This document shows positions 46,761-59,824 of a stretch of DNA of 64,000 nucleotides, in pieces. The notes under the pieces are model-generated. The model was not told where the DNA came from. It searched no databases and was given only the letters and a program-made list of their open reading frames with translations. Within the stretch, counting starts at the first letter, position 1, and each line of letters starts with the position of its first letter. Position numbers and translations under genes: made by a program. Source of the DNA: Cavia porcellus (taxonomy: Eukaryota > Chordata > Mammalia > Rodentia > Caviidae); contig NW_026947486.1 of assembly GCF_034190915.1 (NCBI RefSeq), positions 100,731,123 through 100,795,122 of the forward strand. The letters run 5' to 3'.

Positions 46761-49307
46761 AGCAGGAAATTCTTTGCTGGTAACAATCCACGATAGTAGG
46801 TAAGAGCTAGAATCTGTTGATGACTTTAGGTTAAGACCCCCATCTCTCACAGGAATGCCTGATGATTGAAAGACCCCTGGGAGGATCCTTATCTTCCAAA
46901 CAAGGGCAGGTTGATGACTGTGTTGAATTGTCATTTCCCTGCTCCAGCCTCAATTTCTTCATCTCTAAAATGGGCTTAAGAAAAGCATAACTCCTTAGTG
47001 CTGTGGCGGAAATAGCCTGGGGCACAGTAAGGGCTCAGTAGTGATGGCTGTGCGGTTATGAGTGTGGAACGGCGTAGCTATCTCAAAGACTGTGTAGCTA
47101 TCCCTTGACTGTGTGGCAGGGTTCTTCTCTGGCAGCCAGGAGCATACTTCTGCCTGCTCTGCCTGGCGGAGTGGGGAACAGGCAGATTGAGGATGAAGCC
47201 AGGCCCATAACTCCTCTTGTCTTACCTTTGTCTTCTTTGAAGCAGGTGACAGGAAAGTCCCCTCCAAGGGCCTCAACTCAGCTAAGAATCTGGGTACCAA
47301 GGCCTGAACAAGGTTTGCTCCAGCCCAGAGGTGGGTGAGCACAGTGTACTAGGGGGTGACCTTCCAGGAGGGGAGCTTGCCCAGCATGACCCAGGCTGTC
47401 TGCGTGGAACTGTGACTTAAAATGCCAAGTTTGCAACTCCTGCTAGACCACTGTGGCCACTGAATGTTTTGCATGTGGCTTCCCAGAGCTGCACACTGGT
47501 TAGCACACAAGCGGCCCTGGGGCTGTGGGGAGCCCCCTTGCTAGAAATGAAATGCAGACGGCAATACAGTCATCACTGGCCCACAGAGGACTTTTAGGGG
47601 CACTCAGTCTCTTTCATTTACTTGTTTTAGAATTGAATTCCTTGCCAACATTTTTTTAAAATGTAGAAAGTATACTTTAAATTATCTTGAAAGGATCTGG
47701 CAACACTGGGCCCATGTCTCATGTGACAAATCATTGGCTGACTTCGGGCCAGGCAGCCACTTGAAGGCCAATTTGTCACTGATATTCCAGGTTTCCTGCA
47801 TGGCCACTATTGGCATCTGAGCCTGACCTCCCTGGCCTGGTTGGTAGCGTGGACACAGACCCCAGTATCTATGATGGGGTGCAATGAATAGCTTAGGATA
47901 GTGGTTATCAACAAGCAGCGTGTGATCACTACAGGGAACACTGACCTTCTCTTTGGAAGACACTTTTTAGTTGTCATACCTTGAAGAGGATGCTACTGGC
48001 CTCTAGTGTGTGGAGGTCAGGGATACTGCTCAACATCTTACAATGCACATGAAACATTCCCCTCCAACAGACATCACCCAGCCTCAACTGCATAGGACTA
48101 AGGTTGAGAAAGCGTGGATTAGGTCATCACCAAACTGGTCTAGAAGGCAGAATTAATTCCAGCTATGGAGCTCAAGACCAGCTCCCTGGAGAGAAGGCGT
48201 CAGGTTGGTGGGCAGACACTTGATGGCTGAGTCAGCTTTTAACTTGAGAGATCTGCAGAAGGTGTGCCAGGCAGAGGACAGTATGAGCGAAGATCCAAAG
48301 GCACCTGACGGTGGAGGAAAGGGATGATAGGACAGGGAGAAAGATGGAGCCTATCGTTCAAGAAGCTGAAGTGAAGTTTGGGGCCAGGTGGAGGAGGGTT
48401 TGAATTCTGGCTCTACCACTTACCAGTCATGTGGTGCCACACTTCCCACAGGCCTAACCCTCAGTTTCACTGTCTGTAAAATGGGGATAAAAATGAGATT
48501 ATATAGGCAGAGCCCGATCAATCCCCGCTCCTCCCTTTCTAGTCTGTTTCCTAGCCATTCTGAAATAAGGGCCATTTACTAAATGCTGCCAGCTCTCTGC
48601 ACAAAGTTCCTTCAGGCTGGAATCATCACTCTGGGATATGGATGACAAAAAGGGTTCTAAACCTAGTGCCATAGGCTCTGACTTGAAATTTGGACAGCCC
48701 ACTCTGCCACATGGTGGTGCTACGCAGCACCTGTGATGCCATGCATTAGAAGAAGCCTGTTTGGAGGAGAGGCCAGGTGCCTATGCTGGGATGGTCACAG
48801 TCTGCAGATGTCATAGAAGACAGATCCAGAGCTTGGATCTCAGCTGAGGAGGCTGCCTGCATTAGAATTTCTTGCAGAGAAACCCAGTATTCACAGCAGG
48901 TTTCCCTAGCTTGGAAGTTTGTTTGTCTAAAGCTGATTACAAGAAAATGGATTTTAAATACCTCAGTCTTTCAATATGATCCTCAGAGGCAGCATAGACA
49001 TTTTTTTTAGCCCTTTGACTCCTCAAAAGTCTCCTAGTGGGACTGACCTGGTGGTTTTTCAGAAGGTTCTGTGACAGCCCCTGGGGGCTGGTTGGATCCC
49101 AAACTATGCCTAGAAATCAGAGCCTGAAGCAGATTTCAAAGCATGACAGTTCCAAGAGCACAGTTCAGGTGACCCCAGAGCAGGAATCCAGACCAGCCAA
49201 ACAGGAAAACACTGCCTGACAGGATGATGGACCTTCTTTAAAGGGTGCAGCACCACCTCCTTGGGAAGCAAATAGTTTTCATGGGTAAAAGAAACAAGGC
49301 TTATTAA
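46761..49307. other. Intergenic; no gene recognised
   Basis: No open frame exceeds about 115 codons, and none shows a recognisable domain or a consistent codon pattern. Confidence 0.5.
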
Positions 49308-49488
49308 GCTAGGCAGAAGCTGTGTGCATGGCCATAATCCCAGAAAGGTGGGAAACTGAGACAGGAGGATCACAAGTTCTAATCCAGCTTGGGCACCTTA
49401 GTGACTTAAGGAGACACCGTCTCAAAATGAAAAAAAAAAAATTTAGAAGTGCTGGGGATGTGGTTTAGTATGAAGGCCCCCAGTTCAA

Positions 49489-49490
<2 letters not shown>
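49308..49490 (+). mobile_element. Composite B1 + ID-like SINE
   Basis: The B1-like part ('gaaactgagacaggaggatc', 'gtctcaaaatgaaaaaaa') is followed by a tRNA-like part ('gctggggatgtggtttagta', 'ccagttcaat'). Confidence 0.8.

Positions 49491-49530
<40 letters not shown>
49491..49530 (+). repeat. (CA)n microsatellite
   Basis: About 20 CA units form the tail of the composite SINE. Confidence 0.95.
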
Positions 49531-49533
<3 letters not shown>

Positions 49534-51080
49534 GGATTAGAGGAGTGGGGAAATTATGCGGAAATGTGCAGCTCTCCTAGGTATAATTTGCATCAGGGTC
49601 ACTTGTTGAAGTAGTTTCTAGATCCTGCTTGAGCGATTGTGACTCAGCAGAGATGAGAATCCAGATTACTAAATTCTTGTGATGTTGATCCTTGAAGGTA
49701 GCACACTTTGAGAACTACCACTGGGTTAGCCCATCTCTCCCACTGTGCAGATGTAGAAATCAAAGAAGAAGCAGCTTGAGGAGGGTCATGGCAGGGGTAG
49801 AGGTCCAGGTGTCCCACCTTTCAGTTGGGGAAAAAGTATGGTTTTGTCATATTCAAAATAAAATATCTTCCATCCCAATAACCCCCAAAGTTTGAACATT
49901 TTCCAGGAGTAGCTCAAAAGTCTAAGGTTTACAGTCTCCTCAAAATAATATGTGACTGAGACTCAGTTGTGATTCATTCCAATTTAAATTGGCTTCCATT
50001 TATGAGGATGAGAAATCAAACAAGTTCTGTGTTTTCAGCATATATTGATGGTGCAAATACAGACATTTCCCTTCCAAATGCAAAAAGTAGGAATGGAAAA
50101 AGGGATAACAGGTTCCAATGAAATCCCAAGGACAACAAATTAAATATTAAATCTTTGGGTCCCAGAAAAATCCTTTTCTTGTTTGCCTATCTTCTATGCA
50201 CAGTTGCTTCTCTGGGTGTAGCTAGTTCTTGAGGCTTGGAGTCCATGCAGTGGGCTGGGATCACCTTAGGACAAAGAAAAAGCTGACAAGGTAACCAGCT
50301 TGGATCCCTAAGGAAGGTTCACCTGTGAAGTGTTTGCTCATCTCATGGTAGCAAGAAAGGAGACACAGAAGAGTCAGGACTATAGAAGCTAAGGCTCAGC
50401 AGCATACATCTCCATGTGTGTACTTGCTGTCCCTAGACCATTGCTGGCATCTGTCTACCTCTCATACCTTTTCGTTCTAAACCTACAGACATCTCCGTGC
50501 CTCAAATAGTTTTTGCATGGATACATATCATTCTATATGGCTCAGAAAAATAAAAGTCCCTATCATGAGTAATAATTCATGTGTCTTCAAATTCATTTGT
50601 TGTAATCTTAATTCCTCTAAGTTTTTGATAGGGGGAACTGTATGGGCCAAGACTTTATAATACACATGCACGCACACACTTGTACTCTGTTGTTTCTCAA
50701 AAGATGCTGTTTTAAATTCTTTTGTCAATATTTATTTGAATAAATTGAAAGAATGTTCTATTGAATGTTTACTGATCATTTGTAAATTTTATGTAGATTT
50801 CCTAATAATGTCATTTGCCTATATCTCATTTCCCTACATGTCTACCAGTACCCACAGTATGAATCTTGGCAGACTGCCTTGGAGGCAGAACAGAGAGAGC
50901 TAGAAAGCCCTAATGTTACAAGTGTAAATGGAACTTAGGAAATTTAAATTATCATCTTAGATTTTAGTTGTGAGCTGAGTAGTGAAAGTCAGCTTTTTAA
51001 AATTCCATTAATTCATTTAAAATTATTAAAATTATATATGTATTTATTAAATATATCTATATTTATGAAATGTAATACAC
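49531..51080. other. Intergenic; no gene recognised
   Basis: A/T-rich, with short frames only (67 codons or fewer) and no recognised repeats. Confidence 0.5.
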
Positions 51081-51247
51081 TAGCCATGGTGTTACATATC
51101 AATATATCTAGTAGTTTGGTAGGCTGAGGCAGGAGGATCCGGTACAGACTTGGCATTTTAGTAACTTAGTAAGATGCTATCTCAAATTGAAAAATAAAAC
51201 AGCTCTGGGGATATCGATCAGTACTAAGGCCCAGGGATCAATAACTA
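51081..51247 (+). mobile_element. Old composite B1 + ID-like SINE
   Basis: 'ggctgaggcaggaggatcc', 'gatgctatctcaaattgaaa' and 'gctctggggatatcgatcag' keep the order of the elements at 46331 and 49308 but are more decayed. Confidence 0.65.
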
Positions 51248-52373
51248 AGAGTGGTAAAAAAGTAGTAAAATGTATTTAAATTGACAAAATTATTAAGTAG
51301 ATTTTCTCATGTTAAACAAGCTAAACATTATAGGGCTATACATTTAAATAGCCTGACTGAGTAGCCCTGCTCTCAAGTTTCAGGTGTTATCTAAAAAAGT
51401 AAGAAAAACTGCTAGATTCATCACTCATGCACTTCAAGGCAATTGAATGAAATATTCCATGGTGTCTGGCTATTTAATTTTCACCAGGAAGGAGCAGCAC
51501 CACATCATACAGATTAATTACCACCTGTGAAGAGAAAAGTACATGAAAATAAGATCTGCGTTAGGAAAACGGGAAAGAAAGAGAGGTACAAGTTCATCAG
51601 GGCAGGTTTCCTTCAGAACAAATTTGAGACCAGACCAGCAACTCTGTCCAGACTGTGTGGTCCTTTGTAGGTCATCAGGAAAACAAAGTGTGGCTCCTTG
51701 CCAAGAACAAAGCTTGAGAGAGCACAAGAGATAGTGGCTGGCCAAAGACCTGACTTGGGAAAGTGTAGCGTGGACATTGTCGCGAGTTGCCAAGTGCAGC
51801 TGTGCTGGGCAGGGGGGTGGGGTGGGGGGGTGGGGGTGTGTGTGTGTGGCAGTTTACAGAGGTCTCTAGTCAGGATGGTGGCAGTCGGAGTCTTTTAGTC
51901 TTAACTACAAAGTACTGTGACCTTGGTAATAGCAGATCTGTAGATACAAGGCACCAAATTTTCTCTTAAGTTCAGAGAAACAAGCAAGTGACCTCAGTCA
52001 GCAGCAGATGTGGATAGGAAGTCTTGAAGAGAATCCTGTGACAGTGTTATAAGGGCCTATGTGAAAAAATCATTATTCCAAGTGCTTCTGTACAAGTCAT
52101 GCTAAAACAATAGACAGGCAACAAACTATTATGTATTGAAAGCCACATTATATGTATTGAAAGCAAACTTTAAGCCTAAAAACTTCCTGAGTGGCTGTTA
52201 GAGATCAAAAGGGAGGTTCATAGTCATATTACCACATCCCAGATGGTTGTATTGCTGAAGATTCAGGATCATTATTATGAATATGGCACTGACTGTCAGT
52301 GTTATAAAGATATACAGGACACAACTTATGTTTTGAAGCCCAAGCTGCTAATGAGTTATTAAAAACATACGAC
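51248..52373. other. Intergenic with a G/T-rich patch
   Basis: No gene recognised. A G-rich then (GT)n patch lies at about 51810-51850. Confidence 0.5.
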
Positions 52374-52489
52374 ATTGGTGTTTGTGGCTGAAGTCCCAAC
52401 CACTTGCGAGCTGAGACAGCAAGATCACTTGAGCCCAGGAATTTGAGGCCAGTGTGGGCAACAGAGTGAGACTCCACCTGCCTAAAAAA
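52374..52489 (+). mobile_element. 7SL-derived SINE of Alu/FLAM-like type
   Basis: 'agatcacttgagcccagga', 'atttgaggccagtgtgggc' and 'aacagagtgagactcc' are closer to 7SL RNA/Alu monomer sequence than the other B1-like SINEs here. It may be an older monomer or a 7SL pseudogene. Confidence 0.7.
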
Positions 52490-52911
52490 TCATGAACTAT
52501 GATGAAAATGAGTATCAGACAGTAATTGGTGAAAGTTATCAAACAATATGAGCTATCACATCCAAATACTTTTGGAACCAGCTTATAATTACCTGAACCA
52601 AAATCAACTGGAATAAGATACTCAGCTACAAGACTGGCAAGGAAGTATAGAAAGGCTGACTATAGGATTCTTCACTGTGTGAAAAGAAAAGGATTCAGTG
52701 TATGCATGTAGTAATAAAGATATAATTTATAAACAAGAGTAATGTTTGGCTGGGGCTTTCAAAACTACCAAGCTTTCTAACCTCATTGAAAATTACATTG
52801 TTATAATTCTTTTGTTTTCTTTTTGTAATTTTATTTTTTTATCTATTCAAAATATAGTTTTAAAAATTCTGCTACATTTAATTTGTAGAGAATGACACAT
52901 TATGGAGTCAT

Positions 52912-53083
52912 TTTGCAGGTCAGAAAATTTTCCTAGCTATACACATTCATTATGCTCAGCATTTTTGTACCTTTGTTCTTCAAAGTACTTCTGATACCTC
53001 AGTTCTCTTTACTAATTCACCAAACTTTAAACTGACGCAATCTATAGCTAAATGGAAGGCACATTCATCCATCTGTCTCCTGG
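52912..53083 (+). repeat. Local duplicate, left copy (172 bp)
   Basis: About 90% identical by eye to 54464-54634, in the same orientation: 'gaaaattttcctagctatac', 'acattcattatgctcag', 'ctaaatggaaggc'. Confidence 0.85.
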
Positions 53084-53629
53084 AAGGCTTGATTAAGCCG
53101 TAACGCTCCCAATACCCAACCTATCTGCCAACAGAGGTATCATTCTCAGTTCAGTACAGCGTCCTTAACAAACACATGATGAAAAAGAGATAAGATGGAA
53201 CACAGAATCTTCCAAGCACTGGGACATCTGAAAACACCCAAACATCTACACTGGATGCCTCAAGGACTTTGCTCACTGAGGCAGGAGACACCCAGAGAAC
53301 TTTGACCACTGATGTTTGCTAAGATCTTTCTGCCTAATGTCCGTTGCCTTCTTTTAAGCCCTATAGAAAAGCTCACTTCTCTTTGTTCCCTACAGAAGGA
53401 CTTTTTACCCTCTGCCTGCACTCAGGCACAGTCAATTTCATACCATGTTGCGCTTAAGCCTCAGCTGGTCTCTGTCTCATGCTTTTCCTTACACCTCTTA
53501 TTGCTTTGATCTTTGTATATAGCATGTAATAATTATGGTTTTGAGCAGTTGGATGACAGTTTTCCAAGTAGTTTATAAACTAAAGCAGTTTTCTGAAAAT
53601 TCCACTTAAGCTACCTCTTCCAGGAAGTT
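53084..53629. other. Intergenic; no gene recognised
   Basis: Lies between the two local duplicates; only short frames (65 codons or fewer). Confidence 0.5.
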
Positions 53630-53739
53630 TTTTTTTGTTGTTTTTAGTTTTTTGTTTTAAATTTTGTAAAGAGGATTGAATTTATGACCTTGTGCTTACC
53701 AGGCAAGCACTTAAACCAGGGAGCTATATCCCTGGCAGG
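53630..53739 (-). mobile_element. ID-like SINE (reverse)
   Basis: A T-rich start and 'gagctatatccctggcag' end, with the target duplication CAGGAAGTT at 53621-53629 and 53740-53748. Confidence 0.8.
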
Positions 53740-53754
53740 CAGGAAGTTACTTTT

Positions 53755-53770
53755 AGAGAGAGAGAGAGAG

Positions 53771-53807
<37 letters not shown>
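53755..53807 (+). repeat. (AG)n(TG)n microsatellite
   Basis: About 10 AG units are followed by about 16 TG units. Confidence 0.95.
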
Positions 53808-53808
<1 letters not shown>

Positions 53809-54463
53809 GTGTGTATATCTGTGTCGGGAAGGAAAACCAGGTGTCCCAGGTGCTATGAAAGTGCTCCACTACAGAGCTGCACTCCCGAGATGTACAGAAA
53901 ATTGTTTTTAAATCCAAGCTTGAACTTCATTCCTGTGCAGGACCATGTTTGTTTTTTCCTTCCCCTTGGTGGCATCTTCCCATTCACAATAACACCAATA
54001 TAGCCATAGCCAGCTGTGTTTTTAAAGGTTTTGCTTATTTTTTAATACTCAAAAACTACTAACATGCTGTAGAAGTAGAATACAAAACTTGAAAAAAAAG
54101 CAGATGTTGACCTAACAATACAGACATTGTACTACAATATAATGCACCATGATTACACAGTAAGGAAATTAATCAAATACCTACGTAAATCACACACAAA
54201 AAACCCTGCTATAGAATATCAAAGAATTTCTTAACTTTTAATCCTTGTTACATTAATCGCTCACGGTGCATTATTCCTAGATTAGGCTCCTCTGTATTAT
54301 ATGTGGTAATAATGGGACTCTCTTATTAAGGCTGCAAGACAAGCACATCTGCAAATACTTAGCATACTCAGAGACAAAAAAAAAAAGCAGGAAAATGTAT
54401 GCGTTGAACTTCACTTCAGGAAGAGTCCTGAGCCAAATGTAAGCCAGGGAATATTCAAAATAT

Positions 54464-54634
54464 TTGCAGTTCAGAAAATTTTCCTAGCTATACACATTCA
54501 TTATGCTCAGGTCTTTTGTACATTTGTCCTTCAAAGTACGTCTGATACTTCAGTTCCCTTTACTAATTCATCAACTATCAAACTGACTCAATCTATAGTT
54601 AAATGGAAGGCGCATTCGTCCTTCTGTCTCCTGG
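54464..54634 (+). repeat. Local duplicate, right copy (171 bp)
   Basis: Partner of 52912-53083. It ends at a run of G (about 54635-54650) shortly upstream of the RTL8 promoter region. Confidence 0.85.
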
Positions 54635-54839
54635 GGCGGGGGGGGGGGGGGCTGTGGACTGAAGGCCTGGGATAATTGTGGCAGCAGGTCTGCTTAACTT
54701 CCAGAACATCCTTGCCTCTGTTGACTACCTGCAGAACTCTCCTTCATTGGTTGTTTACCATTTGCTTCACTCCTCCAGAGAAACTTGACCCCTGTCCCCT
54801 ATGATCCTGACCACGCCTTTCTTAGATGCTTTAGACCAT

Positions 54840-55401
<562 letters not shown>

Positions 55402-55602
55402 GCCGCAGGCCCTCGGGCCGGCCCGGTGCTCGGGGAGGGCGGGCTGTGCCTGTGGCCACGCCGCGGGCGCCCTGCCTGCGCCCTGCAGCCCTCCCCCCGC
55501 CAGCCGCGAGTCACCGCGCTGGGCTGGCTCTCTGTCTCTGCGCTCTTGTCCCCTCCTGCCCCTGCCCTGTTTGCCTTTGTTCCAGGAAAAGTACTCCAGG
55601 CT

Positions 55603-55736
55603 TGCCGGGCATGGTGGCTCATGCCTGTAATCCCAGCACTCGGGAGGCTGAGGCATGAGGAGCGATGCGAGTTCGAGACCAGCCTGGGCTACAAAGTGAA
55701 CTCAAGGCCAGCCTGAACTGCATAGAGACTCTGTCT

Positions 55737-55767
<31 letters not shown>
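55603..55767 (+). mobile_element. B1-like SINE inside the RTL8 3' UTR
   Basis: 'gccgggcatggtggctcatg', 'cctgtaatcccagcactcgg' and 'ctcaaggccagcctgaactg' are followed by a long pure poly(A). Target duplication: AGTACTCCAGGCT at 55590-55602 and 55778-55790. Close to B1-like consensus with a long intact poly(A), so young. Confidence 0.95.
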
Positions 55768-55769
<2 letters not shown>

Positions 55770-56312
55770 CCAAGAACAGTACTCCAGGCTCCCGCTGCAG
55801 CTGCCCCCTCCGGCGCACTCGGGGCACTGTCTCAGGCTGCTACCCAGAGCTGGACAGACCACTCACACCCGGCCTGGTCCTGTCCTGCCCTGCTAGCCAC
55901 TTGACTGCACCACTGCCCACACTATTGCCTGCCCATCCTACTCTGCCCATCCACCGCACCCACCCACGGACTGCCACCCTTTGTGATCTGGACTCATCTC
56001 AGAGGTACCTGAGCTGGCCAAGGTCCCTGGACTGGGATTCAGAAGGCCGCTCCTCCCTCTGCAGGACTACACCAGCCTCTCCTTCAATGGGACTCATTCC
56101 CTGCCCTCTCCCAGAGACCTCTTTGTGTTCCTCCTGGCAGCCACAGACAGTCCTTGCTTTCTCCTGAGGACTGCTCAGTTCTCCCTGGTGTCCAGTTTTC
56201 TTCTGAGCTTGCAGCTTCTCTCTGGCGTGTGTGCCTTTGTTTCAACACAGTCACCCCTGTGGTCTTTCCAGTTCTTCTACATACACTACCTGTACAAAAG
56301 TCTTTTCCTTTC

Positions 56313-56318
56313 AATAAA
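56313..56318 (+). terminator. Candidate RTL8 poly(A) signal AATAAA
   Basis: AATAAA in 'ctttcaataaatgtcagac', the first canonical signal on this strand after the RTL8 coding region outside the SINE. Confidence 0.6.
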
Positions 56319-56340
56319 TGTCAGACACTATTTGCAAAGA

Positions 56341-56939
56341 AAAACTGAGTATTATTCAATATAATGCCTTTCCCTCACTGGACCTGAAATGGGATCCACT
56401 TCCTACTCAAAAGATTTCTGAAAATCTGCATAAAGTGCAATACATGATTGTTACAAACCAAGAATCTTGTATATTTGTTGGTGAACCCTTCATAACAGTT
56501 TGTTTAACCCATTAAGCAGAGAGCCAGTAGAATAAGTGTTAAGTGCTTTAGTAAGAATATTTACATTTTAGTACTTCCTTTGGATTGGTAGTGGGAAGAA
56601 ACACAGAACTGTGACTGTAATTTGTGTGTACACTGGTTGGTAACTTTCAGAAAAATAAAAAATTATAAATTTCTTTAGTGAACATAAAATTAATCATCAG
56701 TCATCATAATGTAGGTTTACCTCTATCTGTATATTTCTGTAAAAAGCCTTTGCTGCCTCATCAATTTTTGGTCAAATTAAATATCCCAATACAGTTAGAT
56801 AACTTGCTTTTTGGCTCATAGGGCAACACTGTGATGTTAAGGGTGCGTTTGCACATGCATACAGGTGTGTAGTTATAAACAATGTTTGTCATGATTACTG
56901 TTCTGTTCTAAATAGAAAATATTCCCCTAAGGACACATT
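56341..56939. other. Intergenic; no gene recognised
   Basis: A/T-rich sequence downstream of the inferred RTL8 end with no recognisable frame. Confidence 0.5.
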
Positions 56940-57475
56940 GAAGGCTTGATTCCCCAATGCAGCAGTTTTCAGACATAAGGCCTGAAGAGTTGATTGGATC
57001 CTGAGGACACTAGCCTCATCAATAGATTAAACCATTGAAGAATGCATAGCTGAGTGAGCTGTTAGAAGTTGGGGCCCTAGGGGCTGGGGATTTAGCTCAG
57101 CGGCATAAGCGCCTGCCTTGCAAGCAGGCAGTCGTGAGTTTGATCCCTGGTACCGATAAAAATGAAAAAGACAAAAAAAAAAAAAAAAAAAAAAAAAGAA
57201 GTTGGGGCCCTGTTGGAGGAAGTCGGTCATGGGGGCATTGCTTTGCAGGGTGAACTGAATTCTCAGACCCAGATCTCTCTGGATCCCTGCTTCTTGCCTG
57301 TCATTAAGTGAGCAGCTTTCTTCTGCCACTGCCTTCCACCATGATGTTTCTCCCTTTGCATGGGCAAAAGGAGCCAGCCACTTATACACTGACACCTCTG
57401 AAATTATGAGCCACAATAAATCTTTCCTCACGTAGTTGATTTCATCAGGTATTTGGTGAACAAGGGAAAGCTAAC
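56940..57475 (+). repeat. Old interspersed repeat, possibly MaLR-type LTR, split by an ID-like SINE
   Basis: It runs 'gaaggcttgattccccaatg' through 'gttggaggaagtcggtcat' to 'aataaatctttcctcac' and 'gggaaagctaacac', a layout I have seen widely in mammals. The end resembles 1270-1355 and 62440-62525. The family name is uncertain. Confidence 0.45.
57079..57196 (+). mobile_element. ID-like SINE, young
   Basis: Head 'ggggctggggatttagctca', box B 'gtgagtttgatccctgg', tail 'gataaaaatgaaaaagac' plus poly(A). The perfect 15-bp target duplication AGAAGTTGGGGCCCT lies at 57064-57078 and 57197-57211. Confidence 0.96.
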
Positions 57476-58100
57476 ACAGTTTGAATGGGAAACACCAAAT
57501 TCTGAATTCAGCAAGCTGGACCCAAGTGAGCTAATGTTTTGCTCCATAACTTTGAATCCGAAGTTGTGTTAAGCATGTGAGCCAGTAGTATGAATTATAC
57601 TCTGAGAGCCAGCAGCTTAACCTGAAGAACTGATGTTTCAGTTCAAGTCTATAAGCAGGAAAAGGCCAATGTTACAGCTCAAAACAGGCCGACAGTAGTA
57701 ATTGGCTTCTAAAAAAATGTAAGTGGCACATGGTGAAACCCCTAGTCCTTGTTATATATGGGAGTATCAGGTCTCAAGTAATTAATGGGGTCCCTCAGTA
57801 TTAAAGAAGACAATCTGCTTTACTTAGTCTATTAATTAATATGTTAATTTCATCCAAAAGCATTGTCACAGGTATACTCAGGGTGATATTTTGTCTTTGC
57901 TGTTAATCTGGACCCAGCCACTCAATTTAGATCCAGAAACACCTAGCAAAGTTAGTGAAGCAGCTTCTGGTTGTGTCTCTGGAGGTATTTCCAGATTTGA
58001 ATGGCATATAAGTCAGTATACTGAAAGGGAAAGACTCACCCTGATTATTCATTAACCCGTTTATAAAAGTGGATAACTTCTAAATTTGAGATGTTATGAA
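57476..58100. other. Intergenic; no gene recognised
   Basis: No recognisable frame or repeat landmark. Confidence 0.5.
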
Positions 58101-58119
58101 CAAGGCTCCTATAAAATTT

Positions 58120-59172
58120 TTTTTTGAGGTAATCAATTACTTTTTACTTGTATATGTGTACAGTACATAATGTTTACATTCATGTTAGACAGTAGGCACA
58201 TGTATTTAACATGTTTTGATTTTTTTACTCCCCATCTCCTCCCCACCCTCTTTCCTCCCTTCATCTTTAGATTCCTTTCCTCCTTTTCTTTTTTATTTTT
58301 GTTTTAGTTCATGTTTTTGACACATAATAATTACGTTAATTGTGAGTAGTTGGTTCAGGTGCATGGTACATCTTAATTCTTTTTACACTTCTCCCTTCTG
58401 CATATCTTGGTCCCCTTCTCATTTGTAAAAGATCTATCTCCTTGTTTCCTTTTATCTGGTTTTATTTTTATTTTTCCCTTTATTTATACAAAAATGAAGT
58501 AATACCTTAAATGAAAAGCATAAAGCAGAGATTAATAAACCATGGAAGAGAGATGATACAACAGAATAAGATGAAATTTGAACTGATAAAATACATAAAA
58601 ATTGTCAGATTCTGAGTACTTCCCCACACTGTAGTGGGTGTTAAAAGCCCAGAGCCTTTACACTGAGCTAGGTACCTAAATCTTTTATTTATTTATTTAT
58701 TTTCTTTTTTTTTATTTATTTAAGGAGAAAAGAAAAAAAAAACAGTGAAGGGGTACAAGTTATACAGATTTACAGAAGAAAAAAATGCGCAGTAGGAAAT
58801 CACTAGTTAATGGATTACATATTGCCATCTTAGAAATAATTGTTCAAGTCACAAAATTAAAGCTTGTAGAGTGGACATTCCAACAATGATACTGCAAACA
58901 GTTCTGCTCAATGATCCAATAAAACTCTGTGATATCATTTTCTATCTTATACACTTAAATATACATGCAGTTACATAGTTTAGAGCACTTTCTTTTCCTC
59001 TCTTTTGTACAAAGACTATTACACATTTTGGGTTTGCCATTGTTGATCACCTTGTATTATGTTTTTATATTATCTATTATGTCCACCCTTTTGACTTGAC
59101 CGATTCTGTTCTGTTATGTCACATTTGGTTTTACTCTCTTCCAAAAAAGCAATAAGAACCGTGGGAGCAATG
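58120..59172. mobile_element. L1-derived insertion, probably rearranged
   Basis: The bases 'gctcctataaaatt' occur at about 58106-58119 and again near 59175, bracketing about 1.05 kb. The right part (about 59040-59165: 'accttgtattatg', 'tgtccaccct', 'ccaaaaaagcaataagaac') resembles the L1 3' UTR near 10385-10495 in forward sense, while the left edge begins with T's, as a reversed tail would. A 5'-inverted L1 is one explanation. Confidence 0.5.
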
Positions 59173-59468
59173 AAGCTCCTATAAAATTATAAAAGATTTT
59201 ATTTGGGCACATGTTTTCATACCTAGTACAAATACCCAGGGTTAGAATTTATGGATCAAATGAGTAATATTTATGTAACTATTAAAAAACTATCAAAGAG
59301 TTTTACAAAAGTACACATTCCCACCAGAAATGTATGAATATCCCACTTCTTCTGTATCATCAACAAAATGTAGTATTGTCATTAATGTATATATTTGTAT
59401 CATTTTTAATTTTAGATATTCTACCATGTGTAATCTCATTGTAATTTTACATTTTTAATTGATGAACA

Positions 59469-59561
59469 GGTTGGGGATTTATCTCAGTGGCTTAAGTGCC
59501 TCCCTGGAAAGCGTGAGGTCATGAGTTTAATCCTTGGAACAAAAAAAAAAAAAGAAAAGAA
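59469..59561 (+). mobile_element. ID-like SINE
   Basis: 'ggttggggatttatctcagt', 'gtcatgagtttaatccttgg' and poly(A). Confidence 0.85.
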
Positions 59562-59824
59562 ATTATTTGTTGAACAGTAATATTAAGTTTATTTTCATGC
59601 TATTGTCCATTCATATATCTTCTTTTATGAATAATCTGTTCAAATCATCCATTGATTATGCCATTGTTTTCTTTTTCATTGAATTTTAGTGGTTCTCTAT
59701 ATATTATGAATTTAAATGCTTTTGCATATATCTGGATGTGAAATATTTTCTCTAGGTTGGTGCCTCTTCAACTTTCTGAAAGTTATTTTTCGAAGAGTAA
59801 TAGATTTTCTTTTTTCAAGGGATT

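Larger units (their letters stand above)
55402..56340 (+). other. Probable RTL8 3' UTR
   Basis: A GC-rich tail follows the stop, is interrupted by a SINE (55603-55767), then runs as C/T-rich sequence to a canonical poly(A) signal at 56313. Reading frames through it are fortuitous. The end near 56335 is inferred from the signal. Confidence 0.65.

Noticed and set aside
53692..54003. Frame with a valine/cysteine repeat
   Set aside because: Translation of the (AG)n(TG)n microsatellite.
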